Below are positions 24,510 through 34,067 of a DNA stretch of 64,000 bases, in pieces. Under the pieces are notes generated by a model, which saw only the letters and a list, made by a program, of their open reading frames with translations, had not been told where the DNA came from and did not search any database. Within the stretch, counting starts at the first letter, position 1; each line of letters starts with the position of its first letter. The DNA is taken from positions 278,871 through 342,870 of the forward strand of contig NZ_LXNG01000001.1 of assembly GCF_001642575.1 (NCBI RefSeq), given 5' to 3'. This stretch comes from Xanthomonas floridensis. Its GTDB lineage: Bacteria; Pseudomonadota; Gammaproteobacteria; Xanthomonadales; Xanthomonadaceae. The position numbers were made by a program, and so were the translations under genes.

Positions 24510-26954
24510 TCAACGTGCAGGGGGCGCCGACGCGGGCGCCGGCGCAGGTTCTTCCGGCTTCTTCTCCAGGCCGAAGAAACGCCGCCAGCCGCCGCTGGAC
24601 TGCTCGGCAGGCGCGGAGGACGCATCGGCAGGCGCGCCTTCGATCGGTGGCGCATTGCCCGCGCAGGGAGCATAGGCAGGCGTGAAACCGACCACGAACG
24701 GGAACTGGCGCGCGCCAGGACAGCCGGCATCGGTCACGCCGGTACCAGCTGCATCGACCGATTGCCAGTCCAGCCCCTTGCCGCTGACCTTCAGCGGCGC
24801 GCTGGGCAGGCGGGCGAAGATACTCGACCACACCCGCATCGCGCCGGTGGCGCCATACAGGCCGGTCTCGGCGTTCTGGTCGTTGCCCATCCAGATCACT
24901 GCCAAATGATCGCCGGTGTAGCCGGCATACCAACTGTCGCGACCGTCGTTGGAGGTACCGGTCTTGCCGGCCGGCGACAGACGACCCAGGCCATCGCCCA
25001 GCAACTGTCGCGCGGTTCCGTTACTGACTACCTGCTGCAGGCCGATGCTGATCAGGTTGGCAGCCACCGAATCGCCCTCCTGCGCCGGTGCCGGAGTCTT
25101 GTCGTAGCGCTTGAGCAGCTTGCCCTGCGGATCGAGCACACCGCGCACCGCATGCAACGGCTGAATCTCGCCGCCGGCCGCCAGGAACTGGTACAGCTGC
25201 GCCATGCCGTACGGGCTCTGGTCGGTCGCGCCCAGGATCAGCGAGGGGTTCGGGTCGGCCTTGATGCCGGCCAGCACCTGGATCAACTGGGCGATACGGT
25301 CGGCGCCGACCTGCATGCCCACCCGCACCGTGGCCTGGTTGTAGGAATGCGCCAGCGCATCCACCAGCCGCACTGTGCCATGGCTGCGGTTGTCCGAATT
25401 ACCGGGCGACCAGGTCTTGCCCCGGCCGAGCTGCACCGTGACCGGCGAATCGTCGACCCAGCTGGACAATGCCCAGCGGTCCGGCGAAGCCAGCGCCAGC
25501 ATGTACACGAAGGGCTTGAGCAGCGAGCCCACAGGACGCTGCGCTTCCACGGCGCGATTGAAGCCCGGCTTGGCCACATCGCGGCTACCGACTACCGCCA
25601 GCACATCGCCGTTATGCACATCGGTCAGCACCAGCCCAGCCTGCAGCGGCGGGCGTTTCTTGTTGTCCAGCCGCTTGATGGTGCCGGTGATGGCACCCTC
25701 GGCATACGCCTGCGCGGACGGCGACATACCGGTGAGCACACTCATGCCGGCGCCTTGCAGCACGCCTTCCGGGTAATCGTGCGCCAGCTGGCGCCGCACC
25801 AGATCCACATAGGCCGGGAAGCGGTTGGCCGCGACCAGGCCGGGCTCGGTGGGCACGCCCAGCGGTGCGGCCAGCGCGCGCTTGTACTCGGCGTCGTCGA
25901 TCAGCTTGTTTTCGTGCAGCTTGCCCAGCACGAAGTTGCGCCGGTCCAGCGCACGTTCCGGGTTGCGCCGCGGGTCGTAGTACGACGGCCCCTTGACCAG
26001 CCCGATCAACAGCGCGATCTGCTCGGTGGTCATCGAATTGAGCTCGCGGCCGAACCACAGCTCGGCACCCGACGACACCCCGTGGATTGCCTGCCCGCCC
26101 CGCTGACCCAGATAGACCTGGTTGAGATAGGCCTCCAGGATGGTGCGCTTGTCGTAACGCGCCTCCATGATCACCGCGTACAGGATTTCGTTGAACTTAC
26201 GGGTGACGGTCTGCTCCTTGCCGATGCCGAGCAGGCCGCTGCGCGCCAGCTGCTGGGTCAGCGTGCTGGCGCCCTGGCGCACCTGGCCGCCCGAGCGCAG
26301 CATGATCCAGGCCGCACGCACCATGCCGCTCAGGTCGATACCGTGATGGCTGTTGAAGTCGCGGTCTTCCACCGCCTGCAGGCCGGTGACCAGCAACTCC
26401 GGCACCTCTTCCATCCGCACCAGGCGGCGCTCTTCCTGCTTCTGCCCGTACAGCGTGGCGATCCGCGCCGGATCCAGCCGCGCGCTCTTCAGCGCCTTGC
26501 GGCTGCCGGCATCGCGCAGACTGGCCACGCGCCCGCCCGACAGGGCAAGCTCGATCCGCCGTGCAGGCACGCGCCCATCCACATCGATATAGCCGCGGCT
26601 GGCGATGATGAAGCGGCTGCCGTCCTGCTGGTAGGTGCCGGCCAGCGTGGCCTGTCCGTCGTCACGGTAGGAGGCCGCGTCCAGTTCGGTCTTGAGGGTG
26701 GCCGCATCCAGCGCATTGCCGGGTGCCAGCACCAACGGACGCCCGTACACGCGGGTGGGAATCTGCCAGCGCAGTTCGCCGAAGCGCTGGCTGACCTGCT
26801 TGTTCAGATACACCGTGTACGGGATCAGGAAACCAAGCGCCAGCGCAATCGCGGCAAATCCCCAGACAATCAGTCTGCGCTGCCAGCGGGAGCCTTGCTC
26901 GTCGGTGTCGTCCTGGAAATCGTCGGAATCGTCGTTGTCGTAGCGTCGGGGCAC
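24510..26954 (-). CDS. mrcB: Penicillin-binding protein 1B (bifunctional peptidoglycan synthase)
   Basis: An 814-residue class A PBP. Cytoplasmic acidic tail, then TM ~27-48 (LIVWGFAAIALALGFLIPYT), then a UB2H-like region (~60-150). The glycosyltransferase domain (GT51) shows EDRDFNSHHGID with the catalytic Glu, GASTLTQQLARSG and KFNEILYAVIMEARYDK. The transpeptidase domain has the Ser of SLLKPFVY (SxxK), SYN in HSYNQATVRVG, and KTGTSNDGRD. It polymerises and crosslinks peptidoglycan at the inner membrane. The C-terminal tail is Pro/Ala-rich. The downstream TPR lipoprotein gene starts 13 bp after the stop. Confidence 0.96.
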   Translation of the reverse strand: MPRRYDNDDSDDFQDDTDEQGSRWQRRLIVWGFAAIALALGFLIPYTVYLNKQVSQRFGELRWQIPTRVYGRPLVLAPGNALDAATLKTELDAASYRDDGQATLAGTYQQDGSRFIIASRGYIDVDGRVPARRIELALSGGRVASLRDAGSRKALKSARLDPARIATLYGQKQEERRLVRMEEVPELLVTGLQAVEDRDFNSHHGIDLSGMVRAAWIMLRSGGQVRQGASTLTQQLARSGLLGIGKEQTVTRKFNEILYAVIMEARYDKRTILEAYLNQVYLGQRGGQAIHGVSSGAELWFGRELNSMTTEQIALLIGLVKGPSYYDPRRNPERALDRRNFVLGKLHENKLIDDAEYKRALAAPLGVPTEPGLVAANRFPAYVDLVRRQLAHDYPEGVLQGAGMSVLTGMSPSAQAYAEGAITGTIKRLDNKKRPPLQAGLVLTDVHNGDVLAVVGSRDVAKPGFNRAVEAQRPVGSLLKPFVYMLALASPDRWALSSWVDDSPVTVQLGRGKTWSPGNSDNRSHGTVRLVDALAHSYNQATVRVGMQVGADRIAQLIQVLAGIKADPNPSLILGATDQSPYGMAQLYQFLAAGGEIQPLHAVRGVLDPQGKLLKRYDKTPAPAQEGDSVAANLISIGLQQVVSNGTARQLLGDGLGRLSPAGKTGTSNDGRDSWYAGYTGDHLAVIWMGNDQNAETGLYGATGAMRVWSSIFARLPSAPLKVSGKGLDWQSVDAAGTGVTDAGCPGARQFPFVVGFTPAYAPCAGNAPPIEGAPADASSAPAEQSSGGWRRFFGLEKKPEEPAPAPASAPPAR

Positions 26955-27190
26955 GGGGATGCGAGAATGTAGGGTGCGGCGAGTCTAGCGCAGCGGTGTC
27001 GTGGGTGCGGTCTGCCTGCCCGTTCCGACTTAAGCGCGGCTAACAAAGTGCCGGCGCTGGAGCTCGGGCCGGCGTGGGCCGGGCGCAAGGCGGCGGGATC
27101 TCCCCCGCTACACTGCCACGCCCTGCCGCTGCGCCCGGTGGGTCATCGCCACCACGTTCCACCTGTCCTCTACGCCGGAGTTCCACCGCA

Positions 27191-29302
27191 ATGTCGATGT
27201 CCCTGGCCGATGCGCGCTATCTGTTCAATCGCGTGCTCGGCCTGATCCACCGCTCTGTGGCCAGCATGCGGACGCGTGGCTGGCGCGCCACCTGGCAGCG
27301 CATTCGCGTGCACACGCAGGCACCTCCGGCCGCACTGGGCACCCCGCTGTGGTTGCCCGACGCAACACCGTTTGCCCCCTTCGCGCTGCCGCACAGCGCC
27401 ACGCCACGCGTGACGGTGGTGATTCCGGTCTACAACCACATTGCCCACACCCTGGCCTGTCTGCGCGCACTGGCCGCGCATCCGCCACTGCTGGCGATGG
27501 AGATCATCGTGGTGGACGATGGCAGCAGCGATGCCACCGCAGTGCAGCTGCCGCAGATATCCGGCCTGCACTATCACCTGCGCGCCAGCAATGGCGGCTT
27601 CATCGCGGCCTGCAACGACGGCATCGCGCTGGCGCGCGGCGATTACGTGGTGCTGCTCAACAACGACACCATCCCCCAGCCCGGCTGGCTGGATCGGCTG
27701 ATCGCCACCTTCGATCAGCATCCGGGCGCGGGACTGGTTGGCGCCCAGCTGGTCTATCCGGACGGGCGGTTGCAGGAATCGGGCGGCGTGGTGTTCGCCG
27801 ATGGCAGCGCCTGGAGTTATGGGCGCTTCGAATCGGCCGACGACCCGCGTTACGCCTATGTCCGCGCAATGGATTACTGCTCGGGCGCAGCGATTGCCCT
27901 GCCACGTGCGCTACTGCAGACGCTGGGCGGGCTGGATCAACTCGCCAACGCGGCTCCAACCACGGTGTGGAATGCTGCTGATCTTGCCTTTGCAGTCAGC
28001 GCCGCCGGCCGCCAGGTTCTGGTTCAGCCGGCCAGCGTGGTGGTGCACGACGAGGGCACCAGCAACGGCACCGACGTCCGTACCGGGGTCAAGGCGTATC
28101 AGGTGCGCAACCAGCGTGTGTTCGCTGAGAAATGGCAGCCCACCTTGGCAGCGCACTTGCCGGTGGGCACCGTTCCCGGACCTGCGCAGCTGCACCGCGG
28201 GCAACGCCAGGTGTTGATCCTGGACGAATGCGTGCCGCAGCCGGACCGCGACTCGGGGTCGCTACGGCAGTTCAACCTGATCCGGTTGCTCTGCGAGGAG
28301 GGCGCGCATGTGGTGTTCGTGCCCACCCGTCGCGAGCACGCCGGGCGCCACACCCAGGCGCTGCAGCAGCTGGGCGTGGAGGTCTGGTATGCACCGTTTC
28401 TGGACGGCATCGGCAGTTGGCTGCGTACGCATGGCCCGCGCTTTGCGGTGGTACTTCTGGTGCGCCACCACGTCGCGCACGCCTGCCTGCCGCTGCTGAG
28501 ACACTATGCTCCGCAGGCGCGCACGCTGTTCGACACCGTCGACCTGCATTATCTGCGCGAGCGACGCGGCGCCGAACTGGCCGGCGATGCCAATCTGCTG
28601 CGCAGCGCAGAACGTACCCGGCTGCGCGAACTGGAGATCATGGCCGCTACCGATGTCACCGTGCTGGTGTCCGATGCGGAACAGGCACAGTTGCACGCGG
28701 ACGCGCCGCAGATCCGCACCGCCCTGCTCTCCAACCTGCACGAAGTGGCCGGCAACGGCCCCACCTTCGAGCAACGTCGCGACCTGGTCTTCGTCGGCGG
28801 CTTTCGTCACCCGCCCAATGTGGATGCGGTGCAGTGGTTCATCAGTGCCATCTTCCCGCAGGTGCGTGCTCAATTACCGGATGTGGTGTTCCACTGCATC
28901 GGCGCGGATCTGCCCGAGGCACTGAAACTGCTGGCCGAGGAATGTCCCGGCGTGCAGTTGCATGGCCATGTACCGGATCTGCTGCCGTTCATGGACACCG
29001 TCCGCATCGCGGTGGCACCGCTGCGCTTCGGTGCTGGCGTCAAGGGCAAGATCAATCTCAGCATGGCACACGGGCAACCGGTGGTCGGCACGACCTGTGC
29101 GGTGGAAGGCATGCACCTGCGCGATGGCCAGGATGTGTGCGTGGCCGACGACGCCGATGCCTTTGCCAGCGCGATCGTGCACCTGTACCAGGATGCGACG
29201 CGATGGCAGCGCCTGGCCGACAACGGCCTGCGCAACGTGGCCGAGCATTTCTCGCTGGATGCCGCGCGCAAGACGGTGCGTGCATTGTTCATTGCCGATT
29301 GA
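27191..29302 (+). CDS. Two-domain glycosyltransferase (GT2 fused to GT4)
   Basis: A 703-residue protein with two transferase folds. Residues ~70-300 are a GT-A (GT2) domain: VTVVIPVYNHIAHTLACLRAL, IIVVDDGSSDATA and the DxD-like NNDTIPQPGWLDRL. From ~330 onward is a GT-B (GT4) domain: an N-terminal Rossmann half (DECVPQPDRDSGSLRQFNL, FDTVDLHYLRERRG) and a C-terminal half (LVFVGGFRHPPNVDAVQWF, then RFGAGVKGKINLSMAHGQPVV). Such fusions usually add successive sugars to O-antigen or surface glycans. There is no TM segment, so it is cytoplasmic or peripheral. I chose ATG 27191; earlier in-frame codons run through the promoter region. It stands alone, away from any visible LPS cluster. Confidence 0.9.
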   Translation: MSMSLADARYLFNRVLGLIHRSVASMRTRGWRATWQRIRVHTQAPPAALGTPLWLPDATPFAPFALPHSATPRVTVVIPVYNHIAHTLACLRALAAHPPLLAMEIIVVDDGSSDATAVQLPQISGLHYHLRASNGGFIAACNDGIALARGDYVVLLNNDTIPQPGWLDRLIATFDQHPGAGLVGAQLVYPDGRLQESGGVVFADGSAWSYGRFESADDPRYAYVRAMDYCSGAAIALPRALLQTLGGLDQLANAAPTTVWNAADLAFAVSAAGRQVLVQPASVVVHDEGTSNGTDVRTGVKAYQVRNQRVFAEKWQPTLAAHLPVGTVPGPAQLHRGQRQVLILDECVPQPDRDSGSLRQFNLIRLLCEEGAHVVFVPTRREHAGRHTQALQQLGVEVWYAPFLDGIGSWLRTHGPRFAVVLLVRHHVAHACLPLLRHYAPQARTLFDTVDLHYLRERRGAELAGDANLLRSAERTRLRELEIMAATDVTVLVSDAEQAQLHADAPQIRTALLSNLHEVAGNGPTFEQRRDLVFVGGFRHPPNVDAVQWFISAIFPQVRAQLPDVVFHCIGADLPEALKLLAEECPGVQLHGHVPDLLPFMDTVRIAVAPLRFGAGVKGKINLSMAHGQPVVGTTCAVEGMHLRDGQDVCVADDADAFASAIVHLYQDATRWQRLADNGLRNVAEHFSLDAARKTVRALFIAD

Positions 29303-29564
29303 GTCGGCACTGTTGAATCAGTGCATCGCCGGATGAAGCGGCATGCGGCGGCGTTGGCACATCGCCGCTGATTCTCAGCGCGATTCCGAGTGCAACCGCA
29401 GACACGCATCGCACGTCTGGCCGCACATCCGCTGGCAACAGCTTGCGGTAGCGAAGTCACTTGACTCAGTGGAATAAAAATCTGCTTGGCCGCTCTCCTG
29501 CTGGAGCCGGTTGTAGTGCGTTATGAACGCAGGCCGGGCATTGTGCTGCCACGCCCGCCCCCCA

Positions 29565-31124
29565 TCACCGCTGTTCGGTCACCGCCCTGACCCGCCGCGT
29601 GAACTCGGCCAGTTCCGGCAGTCCCGGGTCCAACTGGTGTGCTTCGTCCTGCGCACGCCGCGCGAACGCGGCATCTTCCTGGCCCAGGCGTTCGCTGCCA
29701 ACGGCAATCCAGCGCTGCGCCAGGCGCCGGCGTGCGGCGGCCAGCGCCTCGCCCGTCGGCGTCAACGCCTGCCAGGCATCCAGGCAGCCGCGCGCCGCGC
29801 GCAGGCGGTTATCGCGAAGCTCGTCTTCGAAACAGCGTCGACTGGCCGGCGCCACGCGCGCAGCGGCCTGCAGCACGCGCGCATCGCGCGGCGCCAGCGC
29901 CTGTGCGGCGCGCACGGCATCGTAGGCGCTGGCGCCCGGCGGGGTCATCCATTGCTGTCGCGCCTCGGCGTCGGCCACGCGTTGCAGCAACACGCGCAAC
30001 CGGCGTTCGCGGACGCCGCGCGACAAACCGGTTTCAGGCCCACGCTGGGCATCGCGCGCGCGCGCGATCGCCTGCTCGGCCTGGGCGATGGAGGCGGCGC
30101 CCGGCACCAGCACCCGCGCCTGCTGCAGCGACTGCATGGCCTCGTCAAAATGGAAATCCGCGGCCTGGCGTCCCGCCTGGGCGGCATACTCGCTGACCAC
30201 CTGCTCGAGTCCGCGACGTGCGCCGGCATCTTCCGGCTCGGCCGCCAGCACCGCCATGAAATCGCGCGCCGCCGGTGCCAAGCGACCACGTCGCAGCAAG
30301 CTGTCGGCACGCTGCCGCCGCTGTTCGAGCGCACGGTGGTAATGGCCTTCGGTCGACGGCACATCGGCATGGCCGGCGTCATAGCGCTTGGCCGCCACCA
30401 ACAGCGCGGCGGCCTCGCCAAGCGCATCGCGCGCCAAGGCGTGCCGCGCCTGCGCCAGCAGATCGGTCAGGGCATCTTCGCGCCCTTCCAGTGCGTCGGT
30501 ACGGTTCGGTGCCAGGCTGAGGACGCGTTGATACAGCGGCAACGCACTATCGGGCGTGCCATCCAGGCGGCCCTGCTGCTGGGCGGCGACCGCTTGCGCA
30601 ACCAGGGCATCCAGGCCGGCGCGGCGCGCCTGCAGGTCGCGCAGACGCAGGGCGACCGGGGCCATCTGCGCCTGCGGCACCTCCAACGCGGTTGCCAGCG
30701 CCAACGCACGTTGCGCACCGGCCACATCGCCGGCCGCGATCGCCGCACGCGCCTGCACCACCGCAGACGCGCCGGTACGCGCCAGCCCGGCGCGGGCCTC
30801 GCTGCGATCGCCATCCAGCGCAAGTGCGGTGGCAAACAGTTCGCGTGCCCCGTTGCCGTCGGCAGCACTGAGCTTGCCCCGTGCCAATGCGGCATTGCCA
30901 CGCTGCAGCAGTTGCTGAATCCGGGTGTCCGGCCACAGCCAGTCGGCGAGCGGCTGGCGCAACACGATCACACCCATCAGCAGGCAGAGCGAGAGCGCCA
31001 GCACCACGCGCCAGAGCGCGCGGCTGCGCAGCGGTGCCCAGAGGCGGGGCGACCTGGCCCAGCGCGGTAGCGGAAACATGCGGTTGCGTCCATCCTTGGC
31101 GCGACCTGACGGGGACGCGTTCAC
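29565..31124 (-). CDS. TPR-like membrane-anchored protein of unknown function
   Basis: A 519-residue protein. A basic N-terminus precedes one TM helix (~39-56, VVLALSLCLLMGVIVL). The rest is almost wholly alpha-helical with Ala/Arg/Leu-rich TPR-like repeats (LLQRGNAALARGKLSAADGNGARELFATALALDGD; ALPLYQRVLSLAPNRTDALEG; AARDFMAVLAAEPEDAGARRG). It should face the periplasm. I recognise no catalytic domain. It converges with the glycosyltransferase gene across a 262-bp gap, and lies downstream of relA on the same strand across a repeat-containing gap. Confidence 0.8.
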   Translation of the reverse strand: MNASPSGRAKDGRNRMFPLPRWARSPRLWAPLRSRALWRVVLALSLCLLMGVIVLRQPLADWLWPDTRIQQLLQRGNAALARGKLSAADGNGARELFATALALDGDRSEARAGLARTGASAVVQARAAIAAGDVAGAQRALALATALEVPQAQMAPVALRLRDLQARRAGLDALVAQAVAAQQQGRLDGTPDSALPLYQRVLSLAPNRTDALEGREDALTDLLAQARHALARDALGEAAALLVAAKRYDAGHADVPSTEGHYHRALEQRRQRADSLLRRGRLAPAARDFMAVLAAEPEDAGARRGLEQVVSEYAAQAGRQAADFHFDEAMQSLQQARVLVPGAASIAQAEQAIARARDAQRGPETGLSRGVRERRLRVLLQRVADAEARQQWMTPPGASAYDAVRAAQALAPRDARVLQAAARVAPASRRCFEDELRDNRLRAARGCLDAWQALTPTGEALAAARRRLAQRWIAVGSERLGQEDAAFARRAQDEAHQLDPGLPELAEFTRRVRAVTEQR

Positions 31125-31430
31125 CCCGCCATGGTAGCGGGGTGGCGCGAAGGTGGCGTGGGTTGTTCTGGAATCGGGAATCGGGAATCGGAGTTCGGGA
31201 TTCGGGATTCGGGGATCGTTGAGGCGAGCACGGTGAGAACGGGTGGAGGCGCCTCGAACTCTTTCGGCGAATGTTCAAGGTGACTGCAGTGCGGGCAGGC
31301 GCAGCTGCAGCGTGCGGCTGCCCGGATCGCTGGCAGGCCGGACGGGGGCGTGTGAGAGTCGCGCACGCCGTATCGACAGCATCGGCCGGAGGGGCACCTT
31401 GACGCAGAACGCTGCGGTCTTGCCGGCCGC
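31125..31430. other. Intergenic gap with heptamer repeats
   Basis: No gene seen. Contains the GAATCGG/GATTCGG heptamer array (31171-31218) and otherwise unremarkable sequence between relA and the TPR protein gene. Confidence 0.65.
31171..31218. repeat. GAATCGG-type heptamer array
   Basis: Seven head-to-tail 7-bp units: three GAATCGG (31171, 31178, 31185), one AGTTCGG, two GATTCGG (31199, 31206) and a partial GGATCG. Because GAATC and GATTC are complementary, the array can pair with itself (GAATCGG units against neighbouring GATTC units). Confidence 0.92.
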
Positions 31431-33689
31431 TCAGCCCAGTCGTCGCACTTCGCTGACGCCGGGCAAGGCATCCAGCTTGCCCAGCAGCGCAGACAACTGG
31501 TCGTAGTCGCTGACCTTCAGCCGCAGTCGCAGCTGCGCCCTGCCGGTGTCGCGCACGTTGTCGCTGTTGATCTCCAGCACGTGGGCGTCTTCCTGCGCGA
31601 TCAGGTTGGTGATGTCCTTGAGCAGCCAGCGCCGATCCACTGCGCGCACCTGCACATCCACCTCGTAGCCGCTGCCCGCCTTGCCCCACTCCACCGGCAA
31701 CACGCGTTGCGGGTGGGCGGCCGCCAGCCGCGCCAGCGCCACGCAGTCGGTGCGGTGCACGGTGATGCCGCGGCCGCGGGTGAGGTAGCCGGCAATCGGC
31801 TCGCCGGCCACCGGCTGGCAGCACCGCGCCAGTTGCACCAGCAGGTTGCCCACGCCCTGCACGGTAAACTTGGACTTGCCCAGGCCCTCGCGGCGCGCAG
31901 TCGGACGCGGCGGCGCAGGTACCGCCGGCTGCGAGGCCGCGCGCTCGGCTTCCAGCAGCGCACGGCTGACCTGGTTGGGGCCGGTATCGCCCAGCGCTAC
32001 CTGGATGTAGAGATCATCCACGCCATCGGCGTGGAACTTGCGCGTCGCCACGCCCAGGTCGGCGTGCTGCAGGCCCAGCCGCTTGAGTTCGCGATCGAGC
32101 AAGTCCTTGCCGGCCTGCACATTGCGCGCGCGGTCGAGCTTGTGGAACCAGGCACGCACCTTGTCGCGCGAACGCCCGCTGGCCAGGAAGCCGTTGGCGG
32201 CCAGCAGCCAGTCGCGGCGCGGGTCGGCTTCCTTGGCGGTCATGATCTCCACCCGGTCGCCGCTGCGCAGCCGGTAGGTCAGCGGCACGATGCGGTCGTT
32301 GACCCGCGCGCCACGGCAGCGGTGCCCGACCATGGTGTGCACGTGATAGGCAAAATCCAGCGGGGTGGCGCCCTGCGGCAGATCAATGACCTCGCCCTTG
32401 GGGGTCAGCGCATAGACGCGGTCCTCGATCAGCTCGGCATCCAGCGCGCCGGCCAGCTCGCCGTGGTCGCCTTCCTGCACCTGCTCCAGCAGTTGGCGCA
32501 TCCACAGGATCTTGCGATCGAAGGCCTTTTCGGCGCCCTTGCCGCCTTCCTTGTACTTCCAGTGCGCGGCCACGCCGAGCTCGGCCTGGGCATGCATTTC
32601 GTGGGTGCGGATCTGGATTTCGATGGTGCGCCCTTCCGGGCCGACCACGGCGGTATGCAGCGAGCGGTAGTCGTTGGCCTTGGGCCGGGCGATGTAATCG
32701 TCGAACTCGCTGGGCACCGGTGCCCACAACGAATGCACCGCCCCCAGCGCTGCATAGCAGGCCGCCACGTCCTCGACCATCACGCGCACCGCGCGCACGT
32801 CGTACAACTGGTCGAACGACAACCGCTTTTTCTGCATCTTCCGCCAGATGCTGTAGATGTGCTTCGGCCGCCCGCTGACCTCCGCGCGCAGGCCCTGGTC
32901 CGCCAGCGCGCTGGAAAGGGTGCGCTTGACCGCCTCGATATAGCGTTCGCGGGCGATGCGGGTCTCGTCCACTTCGCGGGCGATCCGGCGGTAGGTGTCC
33001 GGCTCCAGATGCCGGAACGCCAGGTCTTCCAGCTCCCATTTCACCTGCCAGATGCCCAGCCGGTTGGCCAGCGGCGCATGGATGTCGCGGGTGAGCTGGG
33101 CCAGCGCGCGGCGCTGATCTTCGCTGAGGCGGTCGGCCACGCGCATGCGCGCCAGCTGCCGTGCCAGCAGGATCGGCACCACACGCAGGTCGTGGATGAT
33201 GGACAGCAGCAAGCGGCGCAACCCCTCGCTGTTGCGCCCGGCCTCGCGACCGGCATGCAGCGCCCACACCTGATCGGCCGCATCCAACCCGTCGAGCAGC
33301 CCCTCCACTGCCACCCGGCGTTCGGCCGGCTGCCAGGGCAGGCCGGCCATCGCACCGCGTAATGTCGGCAGGTCGAACAGCAATGCCGCGATCACCGTGG
33401 CCTCGTCGGCAGCCAGCAGTGCCAGTGCATCCAGCGTGTCGCCAAGCAGCGACCACGCCACGCTATCGGATGGCGCAGGCGGCGCGTCCTGCCAGGCGCG
33501 CGCCAGCGCTTCGCGCAACACGGGAGCAACCGATGCCAGCGCGGGGCGCTGCAGCACTGCCTGCAGGCGATCAAATGAGGAACTGGTCACAACGGTGGAC
33601 ACGGCGGCAGGCGATGACTGGGGTCTGGCAGCTACGGTAACGTGCGCGTCACCATCTCCACAACGCGCAATTTCCAGCCTGGCGCGCAC
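31431..33689 (-). CDS. relA: (p)ppGpp synthetase RelA
   Basis: A 752-residue long-form RSH protein. The N-terminal hydrolase domain is degenerate: the HD motif is F-D (ALLFDLPTLRG) and the E-D-T that follows it in SpoT is absent, so hydrolysis is not expected. The synthetase domain is intact (RPKHIYSIWRKMQKK; DVRAVRVMVED; DYRSLHTAVVGPEGRTIEIQIRT). TGS (~410-470, VYALTPKGEVIDLPQGATPLDFAYHVH), a Cys-containing region (LARCCQPVAGEPI) and a C-terminal ACT domain follow. It makes (p)ppGpp on ribosomes carrying uncharged tRNA. The listed start is GTG 33689; an in-frame GTG at 33590 gives 719 residues and starts closer to the conserved part, so the true start is uncertain. Confidence 0.93.
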   Translation of the reverse strand: MRARLEIARCGDGDAHVTVAARPQSSPAAVSTVVTSSSFDRLQAVLQRPALASVAPVLREALARAWQDAPPAPSDSVAWSLLGDTLDALALLAADEATVIAALLFDLPTLRGAMAGLPWQPAERRVAVEGLLDGLDAADQVWALHAGREAGRNSEGLRRLLLSIIHDLRVVPILLARQLARMRVADRLSEDQRRALAQLTRDIHAPLANRLGIWQVKWELEDLAFRHLEPDTYRRIAREVDETRIARERYIEAVKRTLSSALADQGLRAEVSGRPKHIYSIWRKMQKKRLSFDQLYDVRAVRVMVEDVAACYAALGAVHSLWAPVPSEFDDYIARPKANDYRSLHTAVVGPEGRTIEIQIRTHEMHAQAELGVAAHWKYKEGGKGAEKAFDRKILWMRQLLEQVQEGDHGELAGALDAELIEDRVYALTPKGEVIDLPQGATPLDFAYHVHTMVGHRCRGARVNDRIVPLTYRLRSGDRVEIMTAKEADPRRDWLLAANGFLASGRSRDKVRAWFHKLDRARNVQAGKDLLDRELKRLGLQHADLGVATRKFHADGVDDLYIQVALGDTGPNQVSRALLEAERAASQPAVPAPPRPTARREGLGKSKFTVQGVGNLLVQLARCCQPVAGEPIAGYLTRGRGITVHRTDCVALARLAAAHPQRVLPVEWGKAGSGYEVDVQVRAVDRRWLLKDITNLIAQEDAHVLEINSDNVRDTGRAQLRLRLKVSDYDQLSALLGKLDALPGVSEVRRLG

Positions 33690-33906
33690 GGGTTATCTGG
33701 GCGCACTTATGGTCGGTTCACCCGCCAAAGGCTTGATTCGTAACCGCTGCGCGCCATGACGTGTGCACTGGCGCACACCCAGCGCCGCACGGATTCGGCT
33801 TTTTACGCGCTCTTTACAACTTGGCCAAACCGGCTGCCTATGCTCCCTGCACGTCATCGCCGCATTGCGCAGCGACGGCGTTTTTCCATCAACAGCGAGG
33901 TAGCCG

Positions 33907-33987
33907 ATGAAGACCTGGAAGAAGCCTGTCGTTCGTGAAGTGAATTGTGGCGCCGAAATCAACTGCTACGTCTCCGGCGAGTTTTGA
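33907..33987 (+). CDS. pqqA: PqqA, precursor peptide of pyrroloquinoline quinone
   Basis: A 26-codon gene. The peptide starts MKTWKKPVVREV and has the required Glu and Tyr three residues apart (E17-I-N-C-Y21), which PqqE crosslinks to begin PQQ formation. GCGAGGT lies six bases upstream of the ATG. It has two Cys residues (C14 and C20) and a short tail of five residues after Tyr21. It is the first gene of pqqABCDE, and is divergent from relA across ~220 bp, where its promoter must lie. Confidence 0.93.
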   Translation: MKTWKKPVVREVNCGAEINCYVSGEF

Positions 33988-34032
33988 TCCGGCCGTTTCT
34001 TGCTCACCTGCCACCATCCCCTTGATGCATGA

Positions 34033-34046
34033 CCGGCCGCGGCCGG
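34033..34046 (+). promoter_or_regulatory. Palindromic hairpin between pqqA and pqqB
   Basis: A perfect 14-bp palindrome (CCGGCCGCGGCCGG) lies 46 bp after the pqqA stop and 22 bp before the pqqB start. In RNA it can form a 5-bp GC stem with a 4-base loop. A hairpin here could stabilise or partly terminate the transcript so that the short peptide is made in excess over the enzymes, as is known for other pqq operons. There is no T-run directly after it, so it is not a classical terminator. Confidence 0.55.
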
Positions 34047-34067
34047 CAGTTTAGGTAACAGCTCTCC

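Noticed and set aside
24762..26972. A 736-codon plus-strand frame opposite mrcB
   Set aside because: Antisense shadow of PBP1b, which carries all catalytic motifs.
33813..33844. Possible sigma-70 promoter for pqqA (TTTACA ... TATGCT)
   Set aside because: The spacing is 20 bp and the -10 match is weak, so I do not claim it as a promoter.
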